A stretch of 5,846 nucleotides of DNA from an uncultured Candidatus Competibacteraceae bacterium (GTDB lineage Bacteria > Pseudomonadota > Gammaproteobacteria > Competibacterales > Competibacteraceae), in NCBI GenBank assembly GCA_937960715.1, contig CALGOO010000122.1, positions 1 to 5,846 of the forward strand, written 5' to 3'. The number at the start of each line of letters is the position of its first letter. Position 1 is the first letter of the stretch. The position numbers were made by a program, and so were the translations under genes. The notes beneath the pieces are model-generated. The model was not told the origin of the DNA and ran no database searches. It worked only from the letters and a program-made list of their open reading frames with translations. Positions 1-5,846 of the stretch are shown here, piece by piece.

Positions 1-372
1 GTCCCAGTTGCCCTCCTCGGTGTAGAACTTCACCGCGAAACCGCGAATGTCGCGTTCGGCGTCGGCCGCGCCGCGTTCGCCGGCCACGGTGGTGAAGCGG
101 GCGAACAGCTCGGTCTTCTTGCCGACCTGGGCAAAGGTTTTCGCTCGCGTGTACCGCGTGATGTCGTTCGTCACCGTGAAGGTGCCGTAAGCGCCGGAAC
201 CCTTGGCGTGCATCCGCCGTTCGGGGATGACTTCGCGGTCGAAGTGGGCGAGCTTTTCCAGGAACCAGACGTCCTGCAGCAGTTGCGGTCCGCGCGGTCC
301 GGCGGTCATCACGTTCTGGTTGTGGGCGACGGGACAGCCGGCGGCGGTGGTCAGTTTCTTTCGGTCACTCAT
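1..372 (-). CDS. katA: Monofunctional haem catalase, N-terminal part (cut by the window edge)
   Basis: This gene encodes a haem catalase, which converts hydrogen peroxide to water and oxygen, probably in the cytoplasm since no signal peptide is visible. The frame reads leftwards from ATG at 372 and stays open to base 1, giving 124 residues of an expected ~480-500. Visible family blocks are [18 protein letters not shown] (23-40), [18 protein letters not shown] (44-63), with His55 as the distal catalytic histidine, and [17 protein letters not shown] (92-108), followed by [15 protein letters not shown] to the edge. The start is supported by an AGGAG at 379-383, six bases before the ATG, and by the usual short lead before the TAGPRGP block. 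Thr94 sits where bovine catalase has Ser114, a mild change. The family is certain. The symbol katA is my best match for a small-subunit catalase, but katB or another name is possible. The haem-ligand tyrosine lies outside the window. Confidence 0.96.
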   Translation of the reverse strand, partial: MSDRKKLTTAAGCPVAHNQNVMTAGPRGPQLLQDVWFLEKLAHFDREVIPERRMHAKGSGAYGTFTVTNDITRYTRAKTFAQVGKKTELFARFTTVAGERGAADAERDIRGFAVKFYTEEGNWD

Positions 373-413
373 ATTGCACTCCTGGCTCGGTTGCGAATCG
401 GTGCGTTACGGCA

Positions 414-425
414 GGCGATATCGCC
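414..425. promoter_or_regulatory. 12-bp perfect palindrome in the divergent catalase/large-ORF intergenic region
   Basis: GGCGATATCGCC is its own reverse complement. It lies 42-53 bases upstream of the catalase ATG and about 60 bases upstream of the large gene's first possible start. Its half GGCGATA recurs directly at 440-446. The position would suit an operator for a regulator of either divergent gene, but a GC-rich region produces short palindromes by chance and no regulator family is implied. I found no convincing paired -35/-10 elements in 373-483 on either strand. Confidence 0.3.
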
Positions 426-443
426 GGCAACGGGGCGGCGGCG

Positions 444-480
444 ATAGCGTCACAGTATCCTGTAAAGCAGGGTTCACTAC
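444..480. promoter_or_regulatory. Possible degenerate OxyR-type site upstream of catalase
   Basis: The known OxyR pattern is four tetramers, ATAG-N7-CTAT-N7-ATAG-N7-CTAT. With that exact spacing, this stretch reads ATAG (444-447), GTAT (455-458), AGCA (466-469) and CTAC (477-480), which is 11 of 16 matches. The third block is poor. It lies 72-108 bases upstream of the catalase start, a reasonable place for an activator of a peroxide-response gene. OxyR control of catalase genes is common in proteobacteria, but at this site it is an inference from a partial match. Confidence 0.25.
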
Positions 481-483
481 TAA

Positions 484-3400
484 TTGAATGGAATAAAAAA
501 ACCTATAGCCGATACCTATTGGGACATGGATCGAGGCATAACCGCCAGACTGACGATGAAGAGTTTTCGACGGCGCGTGCTCCGGCCGGCGGAGGGTGTG
601 TTTCTGTTTCATCCCCGCGTGTTGCAACGCCTGGTCCACCGCCACGTGGGGATCGATTCGCGGAATCCGGCCATTTCGGCGCTACGTTACTATCTGATTC
701 CGCGCGCGGTTCTGTTGAGCGGTCTGGAGGACGAGAATCCCGATGCCCTGGCCATCATCGAAGGGCTCAACCTGCCGGACTGGGTGATTCTCTTACCCAT
801 GCCGTCGGCCCAGGAATTGGCCGCTGGCGCCGCCGAGCGCTGGCTGCGCGATTACTGGGGCCGCCGGTTCGAGGCCGAGGTGGCGCGGACCTGGCGGATG
901 GCCCGCTACGATAATCAGGACCACGACCCGTTTGGCGCCCGAGGATTGATCGGCGTGATTGGCGAACGGGCATTGCGCGAGGCGCGGACGTTGCTCGAAC
1001 AGGACCAGCGGGTGGTGCTGGGCTTGGACGACGAAACGCTGTGCCGTCAGTTCGTCGGCTTCATCACCTATCTTCGCTATTTTGTCCCCGGCGCGCGCGC
1101 CTACTTTTTTCCCGCCATTCCGGACTGGCGCGGGCTGGATCGTTGGCTCAAGGATGGCGGGCTGGACCTGCCGCCGCCCCGGCACGGTCGACGCTGGCCA
1201 CAACTCCTGACCCGAAGTCGCCCATCCGGCTTTAGCGGCATGCCCGATTACGAGCCGGAGTTGCCGCTCGGCCTGCCGTTCGGTCGGAACGATCCCGATT
1301 TGGTCGATGGCGTGAATACGATCCTTCCCCTGTTGACGAAAGCTACTCCAACCTTCGGCGGGGAACTCCAGGCAAGGGCAACCCCAAGCCGGGCGGCGAA
1401 AAGCGACCGGGTAGCGGCGTGGACCGAAGCGCGTTGTGGTGAAGCATTGCGGCAGGCTTCCGCCCTGACCCGAAAACCGGGCTGGTTTGTCTCGATCCGG
1501 CGCGATTTGACCGGACGCTTGACGTCGGTCATGGATCTGCTGGCCGCACTGCTGGATCGCAGGTTCGCGGGGGACGGCCGCACACCGCCGAAGTGGGCTC
1601 TCAACGCCCGCTTACGCCTTTTCCGCCACGGAGTTCGCGCCGCCTTCAGGACCGAAATGGCCGGTCGCTACGGCGCGGCGCTCCAATATTTGTGCGTGGC
1701 TGGCCACCATTATCGGCAAATGATGCCCCAGGTTTTACAAGCCGCCGATGCCGTCGTCGAGGCGTTGAGAGCGCGCCAGCACGAGATCGTCGAAGCGCTC
1801 ACCCACAACCTCGCCGCGACCTGGAAGCTGGATTCCGGGTCCACCCGGATTTTGGAACACCTGATCGAGCGCTTGCTGGACGAACCGGCCGCCGCGCGAT
1901 TCTCCAGTCCGCATTCTCGGCTCCTGCACGACCTGGAACGGATATTCATGGAGGGACGGACCGAGTATTACCGCTTGCAACCAATCGTCTGGTTGTGGAG
2001 CGGCGGTCGGCGACCGTTGCGGTTGGGTCTGCCGTTCCAGGGTCCGCTCAAGGCCCTGCGTGCGCTGAACGCCGCAAAAACCCGTCTCGACCAGTTGCCG
2101 TGGTCCGGGGCCGAGGCCGCTTATTTCAGCGCGCCCTTGCGGACCTTGGGCGATTCCATCGGCCAACGGCTCCGTCAGCAATTGCAACCGCGCCTGAGCG
2201 ACTTGCTCGACGCCGCCGGTTTTCTCCCCGGTGACCTTCGTCAGCGGGTGGCGCGTAATGTGCTCCAGGAAGAACTGTTTCAGATCACCCTCCGCCGCTG
2301 GCATCTGCGTTTCACCGACTTGCGGGACGCCGTGGCCCGCAACGAGTGGCGCTTGCCGGACCTAGATTGGGGTAGATTGTTGCGGGGAGATCGGCTGGCG
2401 CGTTTCGACCGCCAGGCCAGCGCCGCGCTACCGGGCGTTTATCGACCCGGCGAGTTTTACCTGAAAGGCTTGCAACAGGTGAGCGCCCCGCTGTTTGGCG
2501 CGTCCGCCGGTCGGTGGATTACCCGTTTTCTGCTATTTCCGTTCGGCGTCGCCTTCATCGGGTTGGAATCCCTGGGATTTCTGCTGAGTCTGGTGGCGCG
2601 GGAGCCGATACGGCTGGTCAATCCAGGGTCGGTGCTGGCGGTCGGCGCCGGACTGAACGTCCTGATTCATACCGAGCGGGGACGGAAGGCGGTCGCCGCT
2701 TTTGGCCGTGGTTGCCGCTGGTTGTTCGCCGAATTTCCGTATCGGCGGTTGGCGCGCTGGGGGCGTGCGGCCCGCTGGTTTCGCTATCCCGTGGTTCGAC
2801 CAGTTTCCCGCTACTTGCTGGAGCCGTTGCTGATTGGTCTGGTGTTTGCGCTGCCGCCGATCGGCATTGCGAGCGGTTTCGGTTTCAACCCCGACGGACT
2901 TCCCGCGCTCCTGCTCGCGCTGGGTTTCATCCTGGGCGGTCTTCTGCGCAACAGCCAGTCCGGGCGGCGGTTGCTGGACAGCGCCATCACCAGGTTCATC
3001 GCCGGCTGGCGGCGGGTACGTCATGCTCTGCTTGTGGGTCTGTTTCGCTGGGTCGTCGATCTGTTCGACGGGTTGATGCGTGGCATCGAACAGGCTCTGC
3101 ATCGGGTGGATGAAGCGGTCAGCCATCACCGCGACGAGGGAGAGAGCGTCATGGTGATCAAGGCCATCGTCGGTCCGGCATGGCGCGCGTTCAGCTATCT
3201 CGTCCATTTTTACGCGGCCGTGCTGATTGAGCCACAGATCAACCCGATCAAGCATTTTCCAGTCGTCACGGTGGCCGACAAGCTGATGCTGCCGTTTTTT
3301 CCCGCGTTGACCACCGCGTTGCTGGCGTTGCTGGACCCGATCCTGCCGCGGTTCGTCGGTTTGCCGCTGGCCACCGTGACCGTATTGCTATCGCCCGGCT

Positions 3401-3981
3401 TGTTCGGATTTCTGGCCTGGGAGCTGAACGAAAACTGGAAGCTGTATAGCGCCAACCATCCCGACCGCGTACAACCGGCGCGGTTCGGGCCCCACGGGGA
3501 AACGTTGCATACTCTGCTGCGGCCCGGCTTTCATTCGGGCGTGCTACCGTCGGCGTTCGCCGAGCTTCGAGAAGTGATCGGTCTGGAAAACGAGCACGAA
3601 CGGCCCTATCCCCAACGCTTACGTCGGGCTGAGGCACGTTTGGGCGAGATGTTGGAATCTCTCCAAGCATTCGTGACCCGTGAGCTGATTTTCGCTTTGA
3701 CGGAACGGTGTCGGGCGGCGGGTTACGAACGAACCGAGGCGGCGGTGGAGCTGGCAGTGGCCACGGCCGCGCTCGATGTGCGGGTGGCGCTGTATCCCCT
3801 GGGTAGGGAAGGGACCGTGGACGAACCAATAACGCTCGATCTTCGCTTCGATCTTCGGGCGGACGAAATCCAAGGCGTCGTAGTGTTGACTGGGTCAGTC
3901 GCGCTTCTCGGCGGCGAGGGAAAGGACTGGCTGCGCGCGGAAGCGGCGCGCTTCATGGAGCGAGCGGCGGCGCGGCCGTGA
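484..3981 (+). CDS. Large unrecognised membrane protein (~1165 aa)
   Basis: I do not recognise this protein and assign no function. The frame is continuous from a TTG at 484, directly after an in-frame TAA, to TGA at 3979-3981. The TTG has a weak GCAGGG 11 bases upstream. ATG at 526 (residue 15) and ATG at 556 (residue 25, MKSFRRRVLRPAEG) are alternative starts without clear ribosome-binding sites. Residues 1-680 look mainly soluble, rich in Arg, Leu and Trp, with no signal peptide and no Walker or other catalytic motif I can name. Hydrophobic segments follow near 682-705, 711-728 (weak), 782-801, 806-821, 934-950 and 957-978. A basic, amphipathic stretch separates the fourth and fifth. A soluble tail of about 187 residues closes the protein. 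Two motif-like blocks stand out: IEPQINPIKHFPVVTVADK (915-933) and HGETLHTLLRPGFHSGVLP (1004-1022). Codon use is GC-rich like its neighbours, so recent transfer is not evident. It is probably an inner-membrane protein with a large N-terminal domain, transcribed alone. Confidence 0.9.
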   Translation: MNGIKKPIADTYWDMDRGITARLTMKSFRRRVLRPAEGVFLFHPRVLQRLVHRHVGIDSRNPAISALRYYLIPRAVLLSGLEDENPDALAIIEGLNLPDWVILLPMPSAQELAAGAAERWLRDYWGRRFEAEVARTWRMARYDNQDHDPFGARGLIGVIGERALREARTLLEQDQRVVLGLDDETLCRQFVGFITYLRYFVPGARAYFFPAIPDWRGLDRWLKDGGLDLPPPRHGRRWPQLLTRSRPSGFSGMPDYEPELPLGLPFGRNDPDLVDGVNTILPLLTKATPTFGGELQARATPSRAAKSDRVAAWTEARCGEALRQASALTRKPGWFVSIRRDLTGRLTSVMDLLAALLDRRFAGDGRTPPKWALNARLRLFRHGVRAAFRTEMAGRYGAALQYLCVAGHHYRQMMPQVLQAADAVVEALRARQHEIVEALTHNLAATWKLDSGSTRILEHLIERLLDEPAAARFSSPHSRLLHDLERIFMEGRTEYYRLQPIVWLWSGGRRPLRLGLPFQGPLKALRALNAAKTRLDQLPWSGAEAAYFSAPLRTLGDSIGQRLRQQLQPRLSDLLDAAGFLPGDLRQRVARNVLQEELFQITLRRWHLRFTDLRDAVARNEWRLPDLDWGRLLRGDRLARFDRQASAALPGVYRPGEFYLKGLQQVSAPLFGASAGRWITRFLLFPFGVAFIGLESLGFLLSLVAREPIRLVNPGSVLAVGAGLNVLIHTERGRKAVAAFGRGCRWLFAEFPYRRLARWGRAARWFRYPVVRPVSRYLLEPLLIGLVFALPPIGIASGFGFNPDGLPALLLALGFILGGLLRNSQSGRRLLDSAITRFIAGWRRVRHALLVGLFRWVVDLFDGLMRGIEQALHRVDEAVSHHRDEGESVMVIKAIVGPAWRAFSYLVHFYAAVLIEPQINPIKHFPVVTVADKLMLPFFPALTTALLALLDPILPRFVGLPLATVTVLLSPGLFGFLAWELNENWKLYSANHPDRVQPARFGPHGETLHTLLRPGFHSGVLPSAFAELREVIGLENEHERPYPQRLRRAEARLGEMLESLQAFVTRELIFALTERCRAAGYERTEAAVELAVATAALDVRVALYPLGREGTVDEPITLDLRFDLRADEIQGVVVLTGSVALLGGEGKDWLRAEAARFMERAAARP

Positions 3982-4016
3982 TCCTGACAACCTCTGATCG
4001 CGCGTTTCAAGAACGC

Positions 4017-4187
4017 TTAAATCGCCACCACGCCGGCGGCGTTCGCCGCCCCAACCGTTCCTCGCCGCTCCAGAATCACCTCCGCCAGCACCGCCATGCC
4101 GCGCTCCAGTTGTTCGGGCGTGGCGTGGCTGAAGTTGAGGCGCATGATCAGGGAGCTGGTCAGACGGTCGATGCGTTCGGAAAACAT
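4017..4187 (-). pseudogene. Aminotransferase remnant with a large in-frame internal deletion
   Basis: Read leftwards from ATG at 4187 to TAA at 4017-4019, this 56-codon frame joins two ends of one protein family. Residues 1-14 (MFSERIDRLTSSLI) resemble the start of fold-type I PLP-dependent aminotransferases of the 2-aminoadipate/MocR-like group. Residues 16-38 (RLNFSHATPEQLERGMAVL and on) resemble the last helix region of the same proteins. Roughly 330-350 residues that should lie between are absent, including the PLP-binding lysine and the substrate pocket, so it cannot be an active aminotransferase. The frame stays open across the junction at about 4143-4148. It begins 19 bases after the ycgL stop, with no visible ribosome-binding site, and its stop lies 35 bases from the stop of the convergent large gene. 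It could be a deletion pseudogene, a still-translated small peptide, or an assembly collapse. Family assignment is from remembered sequences, not a search. Confidence 0.7.
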
Positions 4188-4206
4188 GGATTGGATTTCG
4201 CGAGGT

Positions 4207-4461
4207 TCAGTGTTTGACGCCCAGCCACTCGTCCTGACGTGGCATCTGCAAGTGCCAGCCCCGTCCCTGGAGGTTGCGCAGCACTTCGGTCGTGTCCTCC
4301 TGCGCCAGCTTGCGCTCGGGTGATAGATCCAAATCCATGACGTGAACCGGCTCGCCGATCAGTTTCAGCAGGGTTTCGGGAACGTGGGAGAAGTCGTCCT
4401 TGGCGGCCAAGTAGAGATAGGTATCCTGTTTTTTACGGCTTTTGTAGATCGCGCACTGCAT
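4207..4461 (-). CDS. ycgL: YcgL-domain protein (84 aa)
   Basis: This is a small YcgL-domain protein (formerly DUF709), a family typical of Gammaproteobacteria, with a known fold but no settled function. It is probably cytoplasmic, with no signal peptide or membrane segment. The family pattern is clear: an opening MQCAIYKSRKKQDTYLYL (1-18), then KDDFSHVPETLLKLIGEP (21-38), then a conserved-looking VLRNLQGRGWHLQMP (62-76). At 84 residues it is slightly shorter than typical members (about 90-108). The frame remains open upstream to about 4644, but ATG at 4461 fits the family start and is preceded by GGAGAGG (4466-4472), four bases away. A TATACT element lies just upstream. The aminotransferase remnant begins 19 bases downstream on the same strand, so the two were probably one transcription unit. 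Confidence 0.92.
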   Translation of the reverse strand: MQCAIYKSRKKQDTYLYLAAKDDFSHVPETLLKLIGEPVHVMDLDLSPERKLAQEDTTEVLRNLQGRGWHLQMPRQDEWLGVKH

Positions 4462-4723
4462 TGGGCCTCTCCGGGCGGAAGGTTGGGGAGCGACAGAGTA
4501 TAATGCGAAACCGACCGAGGTTAGCGGATGGTACCCCATCTGGAAAGCAGCGAACCGAAGCTTGAACCCCCACCATGATTTCAGCACCGAACTCCCAACG
4601 ATTCCCGTCGAGCACATCGACCAGCGCGTTCGTCCGCACGGCATCAGCCGGGAAGGCTACGAATCCTTCCGGGCACTGCTCGGCGAGCAAAGCGGCGCTT
4701 CGGGACGCCAACCTCCCCCATAA
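4448..4723 (+). other. Unexplained open frame in the ycgL-purH gap; possible gene remnant
   Basis: The 293-bp gap 4462-4754 holds no gene I can call. One plus-strand frame is open from after a TAG at 4445-4447 to TAA at 4721-4723, about 91 codons, with no ATG or GTG. The only plausible start is TTG at 4562. Its last third looks protein-like ([20 protein letters not shown] and on, ending ...[15 protein letters not shown]), with about three quarters of third positions G or C. An opposite-strand frame over the same bases also looks fairly protein-like, so the coding strand is uncertain. I do not recognise the peptide in either direction. It may be the tail of a decayed gene, or chance in GC-rich DNA. 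Confidence 0.2.
4497..4502 (-). promoter_or_regulatory. Probable -10 element for ycgL
   Basis: On the minus strand these bases read TATACT, five of six matches to the sigma-70 -10 consensus. They lie 36 bases upstream of the ycgL ATG, which would give a leader of about 29 bases. The best -35 at 16-bp spacing is CTAACC (4519-4524), only three of six, so the promoter is weak or needs help. The overlapping plus-strand bases 4499-4504 read TATAAT exactly, but have no -35 partner and lie about 250 bases from purH. Confidence 0.45.
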
Positions 4724-4754
4724 CCTTTTCTCTCTTCGACCAACGGTTTTTCGC

Positions 4755-5846
4755 ATGAACTTAGCGACCGCTCATCCCATCCGCCGCGCCCTGATCAGCG
4801 TTTCCGACAAGACCGGCATCGTCGATTTCGCCCGCGCCCTGATCGAACGGGGCGTGGAGATTCTGTCCACCGGCGGCACCGCCAAGCTGCTGGCCAGCAA
4901 CGGCGTTCCCGCCGTCGAAGTCGCCGATTACACCGGCTTTCCCGAAATGATGGATGGTCGCCTCAAGACCCTGCACCCGAAAATTCACGGCGGCCTGCTG
5001 GGTCGGCGCGGCGAGGACGACGGGGCGATGGCCGAGCACGGCATTCCGCCCATCGATCTGCTGGTGGTGAATCTTTACCCCTTCGAGGCCACGGTCGCCA
5101 AGCCGGACTGCGCCTTGGCGGACGCCATCGAAAACATCGACATCGGCGGGCCGGCGATGCTGCGCGCGGCGGCCAAGAATCACGCGGCGGTCACCGTGGT
5201 GGTGGATGCCGGCGACTACCAGCGGGTTCTGGCCGAGATGCGCGATAACGCCGGGGCCGTCAGCGCCGCGACCCGCTTCGATCTGGCCGTGAAGGTGTTC
5301 GAACACACCGGCCGCTACGACGGCGCCATCGCCAACTATCTCGGTTCCATCCAGGCCGACGGCCAGCGCGATCCGTTTCCGCGCACCTACAACCTCCAGT
5401 TCCGTAAGGCGCAGGAGATGCGCTACGGCGAAAATCCGCATCAGGGCGCGGCGTTCTACGTCGAGCCGAAGCCGGCGGAAGCCTGCATCGCCACCGCTCG
5501 TCAGTTGCAGGGCAAGGAGTTGTCCTACAACAACGTCGCCGATACCGACGCCGCGCTGGAGTGCGTCAAAGGCTTCGATGTGCCGGCTTGCGTGATCGTC
5601 AAGCACGCCAATCCCTGCGGCGTGGCCATCGGTTCGAGTATTCTGGAGGCTTACGACCGCGCCTACAAAACCGATCCGACCTCGGCTTTCGGCGGCATTA
5701 TCGCCTTCAACCGGCCACTGGATGGCGCGACCGCCAAGGCGATTGTCGAGCGGCAGTTCGTCGAGGTCATCATCGCCCCGGAGGTCACGCCGGAGGCGCT
5801 GGCCGCGACCGCCAGCAAGCAGAACGTGCGGGTGCTGGCCTGCGGC
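4755..5846 (+). CDS. purH: Bifunctional AICAR transformylase / IMP cyclohydrolase, N-terminal 364 residues
   Basis: PurH carries out the last two steps of IMP synthesis. It formylates AICAR from 10-formyltetrahydrofolate to FAICAR, then closes the ring to give IMP, in the cytoplasm. The N-terminal cyclohydrolase domain (about 1-200) shows STGGTAKLL (38-46) and [13 protein letters not shown] (68-80), with Lys71. It also shows NLYPF with Tyr108, ENIDIGGP with Asp129, and AAAKNH with Lys141, matching human Lys66, Tyr104, Asp125 and Lys137. The transformylase domain begins around MRYGENPHQ (222-230) and contains VKHANPCGV, with the catalytic Lys283-His284 pair (human Lys266-His267). The window ends inside this domain, about 165 residues short of the usual ~529. 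ATG 4755 was chosen because the family block [13 protein letters not shown] follows at residue 9. The frame is open further back to an ATG at 4575, but that stretch is not PurH-like. The ribosome-binding site is weak, with no clear AGGA before the ATG, and no convincing PurR box is visible. Confidence 0.98.
   Translation, partial: MNLATAHPIRRALISVSDKTGIVDFARALIERGVEILSTGGTAKLLASNGVPAVEVADYTGFPEMMDGRLKTLHPKIHGGLLGRRGEDDGAMAEHGIPPIDLLVVNLYPFEATVAKPDCALADAIENIDIGGPAMLRAAAKNHAAVTVVVDAGDYQRVLAEMRDNAGAVSAATRFDLAVKVFEHTGRYDGAIANYLGSIQADGQRDPFPRTYNLQFRKAQEMRYGENPHQGAAFYVEPKPAEACIATARQLQGKELSYNNVADTDAALECVKGFDVPACVIVKHANPCGVAIGSSILEAYDRAYKTDPTSAFGGIIAFNRPLDGATAKAIVERQFVEVIIAPEVTPEALAATASKQNVRVLACG

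Noticed and set aside
2533..3255. 240-codon minus-strand frame inside the large gene
   Set aside because: Its composition (Gln, Arg, Pro rich) is typical of an antisense shadow, and the plus-strand frame is continuous over 1165 codons with sensible membrane segments.
3834..3857. Tandem repeat of a TCGATCTTCG unit near the end of the large gene
   Set aside because: Two copies of ten bases encode LDLRFDLR, which is ordinary alternating protein sequence, not a repeat array.
4035..4050. Stem-loop GGCGGC-GTTC-GCCGCC as a terminator between the convergent genes
   Set aside because: It lies inside the coding part of the aminotransferase remnant (Ala/Gly codons), and no T-tract follows on either strand.
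3978..4217. 79-codon plus-strand frame overlapping the stop of the large gene
   Set aside because: It runs opposite to the aminotransferase remnant, whose minus-strand frame has clear family-like blocks. The plus-strand peptide is His/Arg/Gln-rich in the way of an antisense shadow.
4462..4644. Upstream in-frame extension of ycgL to an ATG near 4644
   Set aside because: The family begins at the MQCAIYKS block, ATG 4461 has its own Shine-Dalgarno sequence, and the -10 element lies within the would-be extension.
4677..4689. Near-palindrome TGCTCG-G-CGAGCA as an operator or terminator
   Set aside because: A single-base centre cannot form a normal hairpin loop without losing pairs, no T-tract follows, and it is far from both neighbouring starts. 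Short GC-rich palindromes are common by chance.
4575..4754. Upstream in-frame extension of purH from ATG 4575
   Set aside because: The added 60 residues are Ser/Ala/Pro-rich and unlike any PurH N-terminus. ATG 4755 places the family block at the normal distance.
4738..4754. PurR box immediately before purH
   Set aside because: The bases around AACGGTTTTTCGC recall the PurR half-site, but the 16-bp consensus does not align without a gap and few positions match.
4761..5606. 281-codon open frame on the minus strand within purH
   Set aside because: PurH on the plus strand is certain, with catalytic residues in place. Long antisense frames are expected in GC-rich genes, and this one is rich in Gly, His and Val without any recognisable motif.

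Overview
The window looks like chromosomal DNA from a GC-rich gammaproteobacterium. PurH aligns closely, as far as I can recall it, with the enterobacterial protein, and the small YcgL-domain protein belongs to a family found mainly in Gammaproteobacteria. Genus cannot be set from this sequence. There are no tRNA or rRNA genes, CRISPR arrays or recognisable insertion sequences.

Layout, left to right. (1) 1-372, minus strand: the first 124 residues of a monofunctional haem catalase, cut by the window edge. (2) 373-483: a divergent intergenic region with a perfect 12-bp palindrome and a partial OxyR-like pattern. (3) 484-3981, plus strand: one very large gene of about 1165 residues that I do not recognise. 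It has a long soluble N-terminal part, then several hydrophobic segments, then a soluble C-terminal tail. (4) 4017-4187, minus strand: a 56-codon remnant of a PLP-dependent aminotransferase. The first 14 residues of the protein are joined in frame to its last ~40, and the whole catalytic middle is missing. (5) 4207-4461, minus strand: an intact YcgL-family gene directly upstream of that remnant. (6) 4462-4754: a 293-bp gap with a good -10 element for ycgL and an unexplained open frame without a good start. (7) 4755-5846, plus strand: purH, cut by the right edge after 364 codons, with catalytic residues of both enzyme activities visible.

The genes do not form one pathway. Catalase handles oxidative stress and PurH makes IMP in purine synthesis. 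YcgL has no settled function. The large membrane protein stands alone, divergent from catalase and convergent with the ycgL/aminotransferase-remnant unit. The most notable items are the unrecognised 1165-residue protein and the in-frame collapsed aminotransferase.
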